Numbered from the stretch's first letter, positions 1-9,468 are shown. The stretch is DNA of 64,000 bases from Lentisphaerota bacterium (GCA_018676675.1 JABHEG010000060.1:35252-99251); one strand, 5' to 3'. The notes: generated by a model from the letters alone, not told the origin. A program made the numbers and translations.

Positions 1-1065
1 AAAATGCGTGAGATGTCCGCCGAGTTTCAGTTGATCCACGCCCTGACAAAGGGACATGAGGTGTACCGGCACGACCTGAACCTGTACGTGGTGAACGCCT
101 GGGGCAGCATCCGTCCCTGGTGCGGCTGGTTGCAGGTCAACGATTCCCAGAAGATCCTGACCCACCTTACCGATCTGCCGGTGAACGTGCATTTCGTGTC
201 CATCGCCGAAATCGCCGAAAATGGCGTCCCGGCCGACGCTCACGTCCTGCTGAATGCCGGCGAACCCCACAGTTCCTGGAGTGGTGGGTTCCATTGGCAG
301 GACGGCCGGGCCGCTGCGGCCATCCGCAGCTTCGTCAATGAGGGGGGAGGCCTGATCGGTATCGGGGCCCCGAGCCATTCACCAACCAAGGACAAAACCT
401 GGCTCCTGGCGGACCTTTTGGGTGTCGACTTCGCTGACAGCGTCCGCCCCGGTGAGGAAGACCGCGCGTCCTTCTCCACCTACGACGCGGTGTTTCTCAA
501 ACGAGGCCCCAAGCCAACCTGGACAGCCCCCCTGCGCAAAGCGACGCCCCACTGGCTCACCAGTGATCTCCCAGCAGAGAGCAGTCCCATCCTGACCAAG
601 GTGATTGCCAAGGCTGTATTGCCCGATGTCACACTCATCTGCACCGGCAGGGATGGGGCCCAGGCCGCCCCAATCGTCACGGTTCGTTCAGCCGGCAAAG
701 GACGGACCGTCTACCTGAACGGCTACTCGACGCGTCCGGACTACGGCACCGTCCTGCGCCGAGCCGCCTTCTGGGCCTGCAACCAAGAAGCGACGTACGA
801 CACACTGAGAGCCGACTCAGCCGACGTGGTCCTTTACTACTACCCGTCCGCCAAACTTCTGGCCGCATACAACACCAGCACCCAGGAGGTCACAACCCGC
901 ATCCACGTCGCGCGAGCCGTGACCGGCCACGGCCGGGCGAAGCCGCTGGCATGGCAAGACGCGGTAACGGACCAGTTAGTGACCGACGACGACGGGAAGA
1001 TGGTACTGGAGATCCCGGCAGGCGCCATCCGTTTCCTGACCCCGAGAAGTGCGGATGCACAGTAG
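1..1065 (+). CDS. GH112 1,3-beta-galactosyl-N-acetylhexosamine phosphorylase, C-terminal part (5' end outside window)
   Basis: This enzyme family phosphorolytically cleaves galacto-N-biose or lacto-N-biose to galactose-1-phosphate and a free hexosamine in the cytoplasm. The reading frame is open to the window edge, and the roughly 354 visible residues are about half of the usual 720-750, so the catalytic barrel lies upstream. Family-like segments are YVVNAWGSIRPW (about residue 28 counted from the first visible Met), LLNAGEP with SWSGG (82-95), and GGGLIGIGAPS (114-124), typical of the Rossmann-like domain behind the barrel, followed by a beta-rich end. The gene converges on the next one. The family call rests on remembered motif similarity. 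Confidence 0.75.
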   Translation, partial: KMREMSAEFQLIHALTKGHEVYRHDLNLYVVNAWGSIRPWCGWLQVNDSQKILTHLTDLPVNVHFVSIAEIAENGVPADAHVLLNAGEPHSSWSGGFHWQDGRAAAAIRSFVNEGGGLIGIGAPSHSPTKDKTWLLADLLGVDFADSVRPGEEDRASFSTYDAVFLKRGPKPTWTAPLRKATPHWLTSDLPAESSPILTKVIAKAVLPDVTLICTGRDGAQAAPIVTVRSAGKGRTVYLNGYSTRPDYGTVLRRAAFWACNQEATYDTLRADSADVVLYYYPSAKLLAAYNTSTQEVTTRIHVARAVTGHGRAKPLAWQDAVTDQLVTDDDGKMVLEIPAGAIRFLTPRSADAQ

Positions 1066-1121
1066 GCCCTGCTCTTGGAACTGGGTTGAGCCCGGGAAGA
1101 CAGGGAAACCGGACTCGTGCA

Positions 1122-1150
1122 GGTCGCCATGGCCCTACGCCGTGGCGGCC
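1122..1150. terminator. Hairpin between convergent genes
   Basis: Positions 1122-1133 pair with 1139-1150 around a 5-nt loop. The stem is 12 bp, including two G-T wobbles. It lies between the stops of two convergent genes, as expected for a bidirectional terminator. There is no clear T run on either side, so intrinsic function is uncertain. Confidence 0.4.
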
Positions 1151-1211
1151 TCGTATCACTCACCGGCACGACACGTCCGAGAAAACCTGGGGTGCCGCAT
1201 GGGAGGCCCGC

Positions 1212-2198
1212 TCACATGCGCGGCGTATCCCTCGGACCCTTCGGCTCTGTCTCCGGGACATCGTTTGGGATAGGCTTACGTGTCAACAACCTCCTGATAG
1301 TGGCCCGGAAGTGGTCAGCCTCATCCTTACGCTCCTCAAGTTCTTCGACCAACTCGGCGCGCGCCTCGCGTTCCTCCGCGAGTTGTCTCACGGTCTCCCG
1401 TTCGGCGAGCAGACGACCGTTCATGGTGGCGAGTTCCGCAAGCACGTCGGCCAACTCGGAGGAGGAGGGAGGCCGATCCCCCTGCTGGGCAGCCAGCTGA
1501 CGACACCTGCGCCCATAGATCCCCGCCACGATCTCCCTGAACGCCTGTGCATTGTCACGGCTCCGATGCCGCAGGGCCGTAAGGCGCGCCGTGGTCTCCG
1601 CAAGAGAGTGCTCAGTGGCAACGCTGCGTTCGTCCCCGACCACCTGACACTCCAAAAGCGTCCGGCAAGCAATCAACGTCTCCGCCATAGCCGCATCGCG
1701 CGCAGCCAGCTCTCGAGCCCGATCGAGCACACGCTCTTGGACATGGTGGTAGAGTGCTCGTCTTGCGCGGGGAACCAAAGCAGCCGGGGCAGCCGGTCGT
1801 TTGTGGAGCCCAGTGGCACAAGAAACCCGAATCAAAGTCTCCTCCAAACGGTCAGCAAAATCGTCCCGCTCCTGCCGCAGTTCTTTTGTGGCCTGCATGG
1901 TGCGAGCCAAGGAGACGCGGAGTTCTTCGATGTCACCGGTTCCCGCCTTCACTGCATGGAACTCGGACCACCTCAGCGTGCCTTGCCCGGCAGGCACGAA
2001 ACCGAGGTCCTTGCCCAGCCCCAGCTCCCCATCGACGTCGACTTCCCGCGCAATCGCTGCTACGGCAGCGGCAAACAAGTCAGCACGCTCGCAAGCCTCG
2101 TCTCGCTGCGCAGTGAGGGGGCCGCGCCAGACGGGCACCCCCAAGGCGATCCCTACCCCTAACCCCATAACACTGAGACCGATAGACAAGCGTTTCAT
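1212..2198 (-). CDS. Hypothetical membrane-anchored coiled-coil protein (328 aa)
   Basis: No family is recognised. Residues 5-25 form one hydrophobic segment, suggesting an N-terminal anchor or uncleaved signal. Residues about 90-310 are rich in Glu, Arg, Leu and Ala with heptad-like spacing, including a Glu/Arg-rich stretch near 255-300, so a long coiled coil facing the periplasm is likely. The Met start follows a GGGAGA ribosome-binding site at suitable spacing. A long antisense frame on the plus strand also runs into the preceding gene and lacks recognisable features, so the minus strand is preferred. Role unknown. Confidence 0.55.
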   Translation of the reverse strand: MKRLSIGLSVMGLGVGIALGVPVWRGPLTAQRDEACERADLFAAAVAAIAREVDVDGELGLGKDLGFVPAGQGTLRWSEFHAVKAGTGDIEELRVSLARTMQATKELRQERDDFADRLEETLIRVSCATGLHKRPAAPAALVPRARRALYHHVQERVLDRARELAARDAAMAETLIACRTLLECQVVGDERSVATEHSLAETTARLTALRHRSRDNAQAFREIVAGIYGRRCRQLAAQQGDRPPSSSELADVLAELATMNGRLLAERETVRQLAEEREARAELVEELEERKDEADHFRATIRRLLTRKPIPNDVPETEPKGPRDTPRM

Positions 2199-2338
2199 CG
2201 AGATCTCCCTGCATCGACAGCCAACCGGCTGCTCCCTTCAGCATTGGGTCTCACGCAAACAAGACAGCCCAAAGCCGCCTCATCCCGACCGGTCGGCGCC
2301 AGCATGGGCTCACTGAGGCTCCCGGGAGAGCGTCGCCG

Positions 2339-3226
2339 CTACAACCACGGTGGATGTTCCGGCAAGAGGTCCTCGAAGGCGGCAATCGCCGCATCCTGGG
2401 CCGGACCTTCATAGGTCCCATTCAGGAAAGCGGGATAGACGTCGTCCGCCAGAGCAACCCACGAACCGTCTTCCTTACCAGGCAGTATGGGGAAGAACAG
2501 GCAGCCTGCTTCACGAGCGGCTCGAAGGTCGCCCAGGGCATCCCCAATCATGAGCACCTGATCCCCACGATAGCGGCCTTGGGTAGCCAACTGAAGATGC
2601 TCGGTCTTGGTCCCCAGTTCCTGCCCCGCGATCACTGTTACCAGATGGTCGATCCGGTGTGTTCGCCACTCCCGCACGAGGGCTTCCTCAGGTGTCTGAG
2701 ATACCACAATGACATCGGAACCCTCCGCCATCGCTTCCAGCGCACGCAGGCTGTTCGGGAACGGCGGAATCGGTGTCATGTCACGTTCGATGGCTGCGTT
2801 GATCTCGAGACTCCACGCCAGCAGACGCGCCAATTCCGCATCCCCGGTCTCCGAAACGCACTGAGCCAAAGACGGATTCCCCAATGGTACATCAGAATCG
2901 ATGTAGTCGCGCAGTGACTCCGTCCTGGGCAAGCCCGCCCCACTGTCACTCAGTCCCGGCCACTCATGCAGTAAATCAAAGACGCGAAGCAGCGCCACGA
3001 AACGATTGGAGCCCCGGGTTCGCGAGTACAGGTTCACAAACTCCGCGGCCTGACGCACTTGCTTCTCAACAGCCGCCAGTCCCCAGGAACGGACGATTCG
3101 ACCATGGAAGAACTGCTTCTGCTTGACCTCCATCGTGTCAAAAACACACCCGTCCGAGTCCACGCCGACGAACGTTCCGTGCCGGGGGGAAAATTCCCTC
3201 AGATCCGCTTGCGTGTAGGCGTCCAT
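2339..3226 (-). CDS. HAD superfamily phosphatase-like hydrolase
   Basis: A 295-residue haloacid dehalogenase-type protein that probably removes phosphate from a small cytoplasmic metabolite. The four HAD motifs are visible: nucleophile motif DSDGCVFD (D23, D25), motif II in VVSQT (S176), the lysine in GTKTEH (K207) and acidic motif IV in MIGDALGD (D229, D233). The roughly 145 residues between motifs I and II form an unusually long cap. GGAGG lies 7 bases before the ATG. It precedes, on the same strand, nothing obviously related; a mannonate-oxidoreductase-like gene lies upstream. Substrate unknown. Confidence 0.75.
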   Translation of the reverse strand: MDAYTQADLREFSPRHGTFVGVDSDGCVFDTMEVKQKQFFHGRIVRSWGLAAVEKQVRQAAEFVNLYSRTRGSNRFVALLRVFDLLHEWPGLSDSGAGLPRTESLRDYIDSDVPLGNPSLAQCVSETGDAELARLLAWSLEINAAIERDMTPIPPFPNSLRALEAMAEGSDVIVVSQTPEEALVREWRTHRIDHLVTVIAGQELGTKTEHLQLATQGRYRGDQVLMIGDALGDLRAAREAGCLFFPILPGKEDGSWVALADDVYPAFLNGTYEGPAQDAAIAAFEDLLPEHPPWL

Positions 3227-3260
3227 CCCCGTGCCTCCATGGCTGGGTGTTCATAAAGAG

Positions 3261-3292
3261 AACACCGACGACACAGGCGCGTCGTCGGTGTT
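3261..3292 (-). terminator. Strong hairpin downstream of the SDR gene
   Basis: A perfect 12-bp inverted repeat (3261-3272 with 3281-3292, 8-nt loop) sits between the stop of the upstream minus-strand SDR gene and the start of the HAD gene. A modest T-rich segment follows on the minus strand. It probably ends SDR transcription before the HAD gene. Confidence 0.65.
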
Positions 3293-3334
3293 TCTGTTCT
3301 TCAGCTTATTCTGCCGGAGCAACCAACGACGGTG

Positions 3335-4192
3335 TCAGACGCCACTGAAGGCATTAAAGCCACCGTCCACAGCCACGACAGTTCCGGTCACAAACCCGGA
3401 TCCGGCATCGCTGCTCAGCCACAGCAGAGCTCCGAGCAGATCGCTGGGATCCCCATAGCATCCCATCGGCGTGTGCTCGATGATGGTCTGACCACGCGGC
3501 GTCATGCTACCGTCTTCGTTGGTCAGCAAACTGCGGTTCTGGTCTGTAAGGAAGAAGCCCGGGGCGATGGCGTTCACGCGAATGCCAACCTTCGAAAGGT
3601 GCACCGAGAGCCACAGTGTGAAGTTGCTGACTGCCGCTTTGGCTGCGCTGTACGCCGGGATCTTCGTCAATGGCGTGAACGCATTCATCGAGGAGATGTT
3701 GATGACGACCCCACTGCCCCCCTCTGCCATGTCACGGGTGAAAACCTGAGTCGGCAACAGAGTGCCGAGAAAGTTGAGGCCAAACACAAACTCGATGCCC
3801 TTGGGATCCAGATCGAAAAACGTCGTGACTCCTTCCGCTGGGGAATCCAGATCCTCTTTGTAGAGATGTTCCTTCGACGTCGTGCCCTTCGGGTGATTCC
3901 CGCCGGCTCCGTTGATAAGGATATCACAGGGCCCGAACGCAGCCTTCAACGTGTCCAGGGCCCCCTCGAGGCTCGCCCGATCCAGCACGCTACAGGCAAT
4001 CCCGATGGCCGTCCCACCTGCAGCCTTGATCTCGTCGGCGACAGCCTGGGCCGCCTCCTCCCGCAGATCGAGGACCGCGACTTTGGCGCCGCATTCGCCC
4101 AACGCCTTGGCCATGCAGCCACACAGCACGCCGCCACCACCAGTGACAACCGCCACTTTGTCAGTCAGATCGATCGAGAAAGGAACAGCCAT
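3335..4192 (-). CDS. SDR family oxidoreductase, D-mannonate oxidoreductase-like
   Basis: A 285-residue classical short-chain dehydrogenase. The cofactor glycine motif TGGGGVLCG is at 17-25, the structural NGAGG at 94-98, the catalytic serine in NISSMN (S168) and Tyr-Lys in YSAAK (Y181, K185). The insert containing GGNHPKGTTS and FFDLDPKG, and the end GGFNAFSGV, resemble the SDR-type mannonate/fructuronate oxidoreductases of hexuronate breakdown (B. subtilis YjmF group). The expected reaction is NAD(H)-linked interconversion of D-fructuronate and D-mannonate. No uxuA or uxaC gene is nearby, so substrate assignment is an inference. GGAGG precedes the ATG by about 10 bases. Confidence 0.75.
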   Translation of the reverse strand: MAVPFSIDLTDKVAVVTGGGGVLCGCMAKALGECGAKVAVLDLREEAAQAVADEIKAAGGTAIGIACSVLDRASLEGALDTLKAAFGPCDILINGAGGNHPKGTTSKEHLYKEDLDSPAEGVTTFFDLDPKGIEFVFGLNFLGTLLPTQVFTRDMAEGGSGVVINISSMNAFTPLTKIPAYSAAKAAVSNFTLWLSVHLSKVGIRVNAIAPGFFLTDQNRSLLTNEDGSMTPRGQTIIEHTPMGCYGDPSDLLGALLWLSSDAGSGFVTGTVVAVDGGFNAFSGV

Positions 4193-4380
4193 TGCTCGCC
4201 TGCCTCCAATTGCCAGCTAGGGTCCGCCCAAAGGAAGAAGATCATCTGGATCTCCTCCGGGGACGGAGAAAGGAAACGACCACGTTCACCGGCTGTAACA
4301 TGGTAATGGGCTCGAAGAATGCAACTCCCGGAAGCCCCCCGTACAGTCCTTACCACAGGGGGGAATCCGGCCGAGCACTC

Positions 4381-4410
4381 TTGACAAGCTAACAAAGATA
4401 TGCATATTAA
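4381..4410 (+). promoter_or_regulatory. Sigma70-type promoter for aroB-dprA-topA
   Basis: A consensus -35 box TTGACA (4381-4386) is followed after 18 bases by TATTAA (4405-4410). The predicted start is about 20 bases before the aroB ATG, which has GGAGAG 8 bases upstream. The rest of the 244-base divergent spacer shows nothing else clear. Confidence 0.6.
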
Positions 4411-4436
4411 ACGTATATCCACGGAGAGACCTCACC

Positions 4437-5540
4437 ATGCACACAGTGCCCATTCGACTCGAACATACAGCCTACGACATCTACATCGGGCGTGGTCTCC
4501 TGGACACTCAGAGCGCCCGGGAGGCACTCAACGAGCACGTCCGCAACCGGACTTGCCTAGTCGTGAGCGACACGAACGTCGCACCACTCCATGCCGCCCA
4601 GGCGGTCGAGGCACTGCGGGCCAGTGGCGCCGACAACGTCGAAGTCACCACATTCCGGGCGGGAGAAGCATCCAAGACACTGGCCACTCTCGAGGACCTC
4701 TATCACACGGCAGTCACGGTGGGATTGGACCGCTCGTCGCCTGTGGTGGCGCTCGGGGGAGGCGTCGTGGGGGATATCGCCGGCTTCCTTGCCGCAACCT
4801 ACATGCGCGGCGTCCCTTTCATCCAGATGCCCACGTCCCTCCTGGCCCTGGTCGACAGCAGCGTCGGGGGGAAGGTCGCTGTCGACCTTCCCGAGGGCAA
4901 GAACCTCGTCGGCGCGTTTTACCAGCCCAAGTGTGTCGTTGCTGACTTGGACTTCCTCACCACACTCCCGCCCCGGGAGGTCCGCTGTGGGTTAGGCGAG
5001 GTCGTCAAGTATGGCATGATCATGGACGCTGAGTTTTTCACCCAACTTGCAGGGCACGGTCCCCTGCTCTTGGACGTGAATGACGCCCTCTACGTTGAAC
5101 TTGTGGGACACTGCTGCAAGCTCAAGGCTGAAGTAGTGGAAGAGGATGAGAGAGAAATGGGGCGCCGGGCGATCCTGAACTACGGCCATACCTTTGGCCA
5201 CGCAGTGGAAGCGCTCGGAGGCTTCGGCCACTTCAATCATGGAGAGGCAATCGCGATCGGCATGGGAATGGCTGTCGATCTCGCCGAGTCAATGGGGCGC
5301 ATCAGCAACGACGTGACCGCCCAGCAAGATGCCCTGCTTCAAGCATGTCAACTGCCCATCAGAGCTGACAGCATGTTCGGGGCAACCCCGACAGAAGTGC
5401 TCGAGCAGATGAAGCGCGACAAGAAGACCTCCCACGGAAGCCTGAGGGTCGTCTTACCTGCCCGCATGGGACACGTCGACGTGCTGGAATACAACGACCG
5501 TGAGCAGCTACTGGAAGCAATTGGGGGTCGCCTTGGATAA
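4437..5540 (+). CDS. aroB: 3-dehydroquinate synthase
   Basis: Converts DAHP to 3-dehydroquinate, the second shikimate-pathway step, using NAD and a divalent metal in the cytoplasm. The 367-residue length is normal. The NAD-binding GGGVVGD is at 107-113, with PTSLLALVDSSVGGK ending at K146, GLGEVVKYG around 185-193, and the metal-binding histidines in NYGHTFGH and FNHGEAI. It is the first gene after a good promoter, and its stop overlaps or abuts the dprA start, which implies translational coupling. Confidence 0.96.
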   Translation: MHTVPIRLEHTAYDIYIGRGLLDTQSAREALNEHVRNRTCLVVSDTNVAPLHAAQAVEALRASGADNVEVTTFRAGEASKTLATLEDLYHTAVTVGLDRSSPVVALGGGVVGDIAGFLAATYMRGVPFIQMPTSLLALVDSSVGGKVAVDLPEGKNLVGAFYQPKCVVADLDFLTTLPPREVRCGLGEVVKYGMIMDAEFFTQLAGHGPLLLDVNDALYVELVGHCCKLKAEVVEEDEREMGRRAILNYGHTFGHAVEALGGFGHFNHGEAIAIGMGMAVDLAESMGRISNDVTAQQDALLQACQLPIRADSMFGATPTEVLEQMKRDKKTSHGSLRVVLPARMGHVDVLEYNDREQLLEAIGGRLG

Positions 5541-6690
5541 CCGCACAGCCTATGTTGTCCTCAACCTTCTGCCCGGGATCGGGCCTCTGCGAGTGAACCA
5601 CCTGCTGTCACTGTTTGGGACTCCGCAGGCTGTCCTCGCTGCGAAACGAGCCGAGCTCGCCCGTGTACCGGGAATCGGTGATCGCCTCGCCGGTGTATTG
5701 CACCACTGGGAGCAGAACTGCTCGCTTGAGAATGAACTGGCATTGGTCAAGAAGGCCGGGGTCGTTCTGGTCACCCGTGAAGACGATGACTATCCTGCCC
5801 TGTTGCGCGAAATCCATGACCCGCCATTGTGTCTGTATGTGAGGGGCAACGCGAGTCTGTTGGGCAAATTGGGAGTCGCCATCGCGATCGTGGGTTCACG
5901 CAGAACCACTCACTACGGGATACGGGTGGCAGAAAACCTGGCCACGGCGGCCGCATTGGCTGGATGGCCCGTCGTGTCAGGCCTGGCAAGAGGCATTGAT
6001 ACCGTCGCCCATCAAGCGACCCTCAGCGCCAACGGGAAGACGATCGCCGTGCTCGGGAGTGGACTGGCCCACGTCTACCCGCAACAGAATATCGACCTTG
6101 GACGCCGGATCGCCGAGTCAGCCGGCGCACTCCTTTCGGAATTCCCCATGCTCTACCGCCCGGACAAGCGGACCTTCCCAATGCGCAACCGCGTTATCTC
6201 CGGGATGACCCAGGGAACGGTTGTCGTTGAAGCAGGCCTTCGTAGCGGGTCGCTCATCACGGCAGGCCAGGCGCTGGAACAGAACAGGCAGGTGTTTGCC
6301 GTCCCCGGAAAGGTCGACTCCCCCCAGTCAAGAGGCTGCCACGCCTTGCTGAAGGATGGGGCAAGGCTGGTTGAGAACTTCGACGACATCCTCGATGAAT
6401 TCTCCCAATTGCCAGGGCTGAGTCGAGGGTCCATCACACCGGAACGCGCCGGCGTGGGAACACCGGCGACCACCGAAAACCCGGGGGCAGACTTGCAATT
6501 GTCCGATACAGAACGCAAACTACTTTCTTTTTTGGGCGCGAACGAAGCATCGATAGATGCCCTTATTTCAGCACTTGGTTTGCCCACTCCCGCGGTTCTG
6601 GGCGCCATTGTGACACTGGAGATGCGACACATCATCCGTCAACTTCCCGGACGACGGATCGTTCTCAATAACCGGGCACTCGCCGGATAG
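5533..6690 (+). CDS. dprA: DNA-processing protein DprA (Smf)
   Basis: Loads RecA on incoming single-stranded DNA during natural transformation. An N-terminal helix-hairpin-helix region (LLPGIGP and RVPGIGDRL) precedes the Rossmann core with GSRRTTHYG, SGLARGIDTVAH, SEFP, MRNRVISG and EAGLRSGSLITA. A C-terminal winged-helix-like segment occupies about the last 65 residues. I place the start at TTG 5533, giving MDNRTAYVVLNLLPGIGP, because it has GGGGG just upstream and fits the family N-terminus. GTG 5500 would add 11 residues and overlap aroB by 41 bases. The topA gene follows 11 bases after the stop, a common pairing. Confidence 0.92.
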   Translation: MDNRTAYVVLNLLPGIGPLRVNHLLSLFGTPQAVLAAKRAELARVPGIGDRLAGVLHHWEQNCSLENELALVKKAGVVLVTREDDDYPALLREIHDPPLCLYVRGNASLLGKLGVAIAIVGSRRTTHYGIRVAENLATAAALAGWPVVSGLARGIDTVAHQATLSANGKTIAVLGSGLAHVYPQQNIDLGRRIAESAGALLSEFPMLYRPDKRTFPMRNRVISGMTQGTVVVEAGLRSGSLITAGQALEQNRQVFAVPGKVDSPQSRGCHALLKDGARLVENFDDILDEFSQLPGLSRGSITPERAGVGTPATTENPGADLQLSDTERKLLSFLGANEASIDALISALGLPTPAVLGAIVTLEMRHIIRQLPGRRIVLNNRALAG

Positions 6691-6701
6691 CAAGGAGTTT
6701 C

Positions 6702-9398
6702 ATGAGTAAGTCACTGGTCATCGTTGAGTCCCCTGCCAAAGCCCGCACAATCGCTCGGTTTGTGGGTGACCGCGCCGAAGTTCTGGCCTGCATGGGACAT
6801 GTCAGAGATCTCCCGCAGGCTTCACTTGGCGTCGATCTCCACGAGAGTTTCCGCCCGAACTATGTCCTCACGAAGAACGGGAAGAAAGTAGTCAAAGATC
6901 TCAAGCAGGCGATGGGGAATGCGTCGGCGGTCTACCTCGCGACAGATGATGACCGTGAGGGCGAAGCCATCGCGTGGCATCTCAAAGAAGCCTTGACCAG
7001 CAAAGGAAAGAGCTCGACGTTCCACCGCATCTCGTTCCATGAAATCACGGAGAGCGCCATCACCTCCGCGTTCGACGAACCTGGAGACTTGGACCACAGT
7101 CGTGTTGACGCCCAGCAGGCCCGGCGAGTGCTGGACCGCCTGGTGGGATATCAGGTCAGCCCCTTGCTCTGGAAGCATGTCCAGAAGGGGACGAGTGCAG
7201 GACGCGTGCAGTCAGTGGCTCTGCGTCTCGTCTGTGAGCGCGAGCGCCAGATCCTCGGTTTCGAACCGCGCGAGTACTGGAATCTCGGGGCCATTTTCCG
7301 TGGGGAGGGAAGTCCACAGACATTTCCCGCTCGCCTCCACCAGCTCGATGGCAAGAAACCGGACATCGGCAATGCTGAGGCCGCTGAAGCCACTGCCGGT
7401 GAAATAGAGCAGGCCAGTTTCAAGGTCGTGCAAGCGACCAAGAAACCACGCCGCGTGTCAGCCGCTCCCCCTTTCATAACCAGTACGCTGCAGCAGGCCG
7501 CCTCAAGTGGCCTCAGTTTCAGCACGGCCCAGACGATGCGGATTGCCCAGCAACTCTACGAGGGTATCGAGCTCGGTCCGGAGGGAGCCACGGGTCTCAT
7601 CACCTACATGAGAACAGACTCGGTCACGATCGCGAAGGAAGCTCAGGAGGAGGCGCGGACGTACATAGCCGAGACGTTCGGGGCGGACTTTGTCCCCAAA
7701 AAGCCGAACACGTACCGCGCAGGCAAAGGCGCTCAGGAAGCCCATGAGGCAATCCGACCAACCGACGTCCGACGGACGCCTGAGTCCCTCGCCGACCATC
7801 TTTCCCCCCAGCAGTTGCGCCTCTACAGACTCGTGTGGAACCGTTTTCTGGCCAGCCAGATGACCAAAGCCCTTTTCCGCGAGCATCAACTCCTCATCGG
7901 GGCCGAAGGTGACCACCTGACACACACCTACACGTTCCAGGCGTCTGTGCGTGAGCGGACCTTCGCCGGCCATCAGGCCGTGTATGCGGTCAAGGAAGCA
8001 GATCAGGACGAGGAAGTCACAGAAACGAATCAACTGCCCGAACTCAAGAAGGGCACAGCGTGCGCTCTCGCTGAGCTGAGCAAGGAACAGCGCTTCACGG
8101 AGCCCCCACGCCGCTATTCGGAGGCGACGTTGGTTCGCGAGCTGGAACAGAACGGCGTTGGCCGCCCCTCGACCTATGCCACGATCGTCAACACCATCCA
8201 GGATCGGACGTACTCGACAAAGGAGAAGGGCCGGCTGATCCCGACCGAACTTGGCTTCTCTGTCAACGACTATCTCCTCTCACACCTGCCGGAGCTCTTC
8301 GAGGTCGACTTCACCGCCCGCATGGAGGCGCAGTTGGACGAAATAGAGGAAGGCAGCCTTCCCTGGACGGAGATGCTCTCCGGGTTCTACGAGACGTTCA
8401 AGAACTGGGTGAGCGACGGGATCATCCTGGCCGCACCATCCAACCGGGCAGTCGCGTCCTTCATTGAGCTCTTCCCCGACACCATCGAGTGGGCTGAGCC
8501 GACCAAACGAGGGCGCCGGACTTACGATGACTCCGCCTTCGTGGTTTCGCTTCGGGAACAGGCACAGAAAGATGAGAAGCGCCTCTCCGATAAGCAGTGG
8601 ATGGCCTTGCTGGGACTGGCCGCACGGTACGCCGAACAGATCCCGGGGCTCTTTGAGGCCGCGGATGAACTCGACGTGCGCCCCCGAATTGAGCAATTGA
8701 TCAGTGAAATCGCGGAAGCGGGAAGCCAGCCTGTCACTCCGCCAACTTCAGAAGACGTGGCGCTGGTCAAAGCCCTTACTGAGGTGGACTGGCCTCCCCC
8801 GGTCAAACGCGGCCGCAGGACCTTCAACGACCGACGTTTCTACCAGTCGATCGCTGATCAAGTCGAGGGCGGAAGCGCTCTCAGCGACGCTCAGCAAGCA
8901 TCTCTGAAACGCCTCGTGGTCAAGTACAGAAAACAGGTTCCAGAGTATGACGCACTCAGCAAAAAGCTCGGCCTGGAGACCCCCGAAGAGCCCTCAGGGG
9001 AAGAAGTCGAGCAGGCGAGGGCCCTGCTGGAGCTGGCCAACCAGGTCAACGAGTGGGCAGAACCCCGGAAACGCGGAACGCGAGTCTATGACGACAAGGA
9101 ATTTGTCGACTCCCTTCTCCAGCAATTCGAGCAACGCGGTAACCTCACGCCACGTCAGCTCAACGCTCTGCGCAGAACACTCGGTCGCTACCGTGACCAG
9201 ATCCCGGGCTATGACGGTCGGGCCGAAGAGCTCAAACTTCCGGGGGCACCGTCTCTGGAACCAAAGCCGACGGGCGTCAAGTGCCCCAAGTGCGGTGAAG
9301 AAGTGGTGGAGCGGAACGCGCGCGGCCGGACATTCTTCGGTTGCTCAGGCTTCCCCAAGTGTAGGTACACCATCAGGACGCTTCCGGAGACCGAGTAG
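6702..9398 (+). CDS. topA: DNA topoisomerase I (type IA) with a repeat-containing C-terminus
   Basis: Relaxes negative supercoils by passing single strands through a transient break. The Toprim domain has VIVESPAKA at the N-terminus and TDDDREGE at 81-88; the active-site tyrosine is Y302 in TYMRTDS. Only one four-cysteine zinc ribbon remains at the end (C861, C864, C881, C887). Between core and ribbon lie three related units at about 597-655, 697-755 and 785-843, each with W-x-x-P-x-KRG-R-x-(Y/F)-(D/N)-D, a predicted helix, and RY-x-x-QIPG or a variant. These probably act as extra DNA-contacting modules. An AAGGAG ribosome-binding site precedes the ATG. Confidence 0.95.
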   Translation: MSKSLVIVESPAKARTIARFVGDRAEVLACMGHVRDLPQASLGVDLHESFRPNYVLTKNGKKVVKDLKQAMGNASAVYLATDDDREGEAIAWHLKEALTSKGKSSTFHRISFHEITESAITSAFDEPGDLDHSRVDAQQARRVLDRLVGYQVSPLLWKHVQKGTSAGRVQSVALRLVCERERQILGFEPREYWNLGAIFRGEGSPQTFPARLHQLDGKKPDIGNAEAAEATAGEIEQASFKVVQATKKPRRVSAAPPFITSTLQQAASSGLSFSTAQTMRIAQQLYEGIELGPEGATGLITYMRTDSVTIAKEAQEEARTYIAETFGADFVPKKPNTYRAGKGAQEAHEAIRPTDVRRTPESLADHLSPQQLRLYRLVWNRFLASQMTKALFREHQLLIGAEGDHLTHTYTFQASVRERTFAGHQAVYAVKEADQDEEVTETNQLPELKKGTACALAELSKEQRFTEPPRRYSEATLVRELEQNGVGRPSTYATIVNTIQDRTYSTKEKGRLIPTELGFSVNDYLLSHLPELFEVDFTARMEAQLDEIEEGSLPWTEMLSGFYETFKNWVSDGIILAAPSNRAVASFIELFPDTIEWAEPTKRGRRTYDDSAFVVSLREQAQKDEKRLSDKQWMALLGLAARYAEQIPGLFEAADELDVRPRIEQLISEIAEAGSQPVTPPTSEDVALVKALTEVDWPPPVKRGRRTFNDRRFYQSIADQVEGGSALSDAQQASLKRLVVKYRKQVPEYDALSKKLGLETPEEPSGEEVEQARALLELANQVNEWAEPRKRGTRVYDDKEFVDSLLQQFEQRGNLTPRQLNALRRTLGRYRDQIPGYDGRAEELKLPGAPSLEPKPTGVKCPKCGEEVVERNARGRTFFGCSGFPKCRYTIRTLPETE
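8490..9236 (+). repeat. Three-unit protein repeat inside topA
   Basis: Three diverged units of about 60 residues, separated by linkers of about 30-40, are encoded here. Shared positions include WAEPxKRG or WPPPVKRG, an aromatic-Asp pair, a following Phe-containing helix, and Tyr-x-x-Gln-(I/V)-P near the end. Confidence 0.6.
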
Positions 9399-9434
9399 AG
9401 AGACGCTCGGTATCGGGATACAATGGCGCATGAG

Positions 9435-9468
9435 TGCCAGGTGGGCCCTGTTCCAGGGCGAATTGGCA
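9435..9468. terminator. Hairpin between topA and the convergent gene
   Basis: An inner stem (9445-9450 with 9454-9459, 3-nt loop) is nested in an outer 5-bp stem (9435-9439 with 9464-9468). It lies just after the topA stop and before a convergent gene. No T run follows. Confidence 0.35.

Noticed and set aside
951..2162. Long plus-strand frame opposite the coiled-coil gene
   Set aside because: It overlaps the GH112 gene, has no ribosome-binding site and its translation is Arg/Pro-rich without domains; the minus strand has a signal anchor and a good start.
3332..4306. Plus-strand frame opposite the SDR gene
   Set aside because: The minus-strand SDR has all catalytic motifs; this frame is a mirror.
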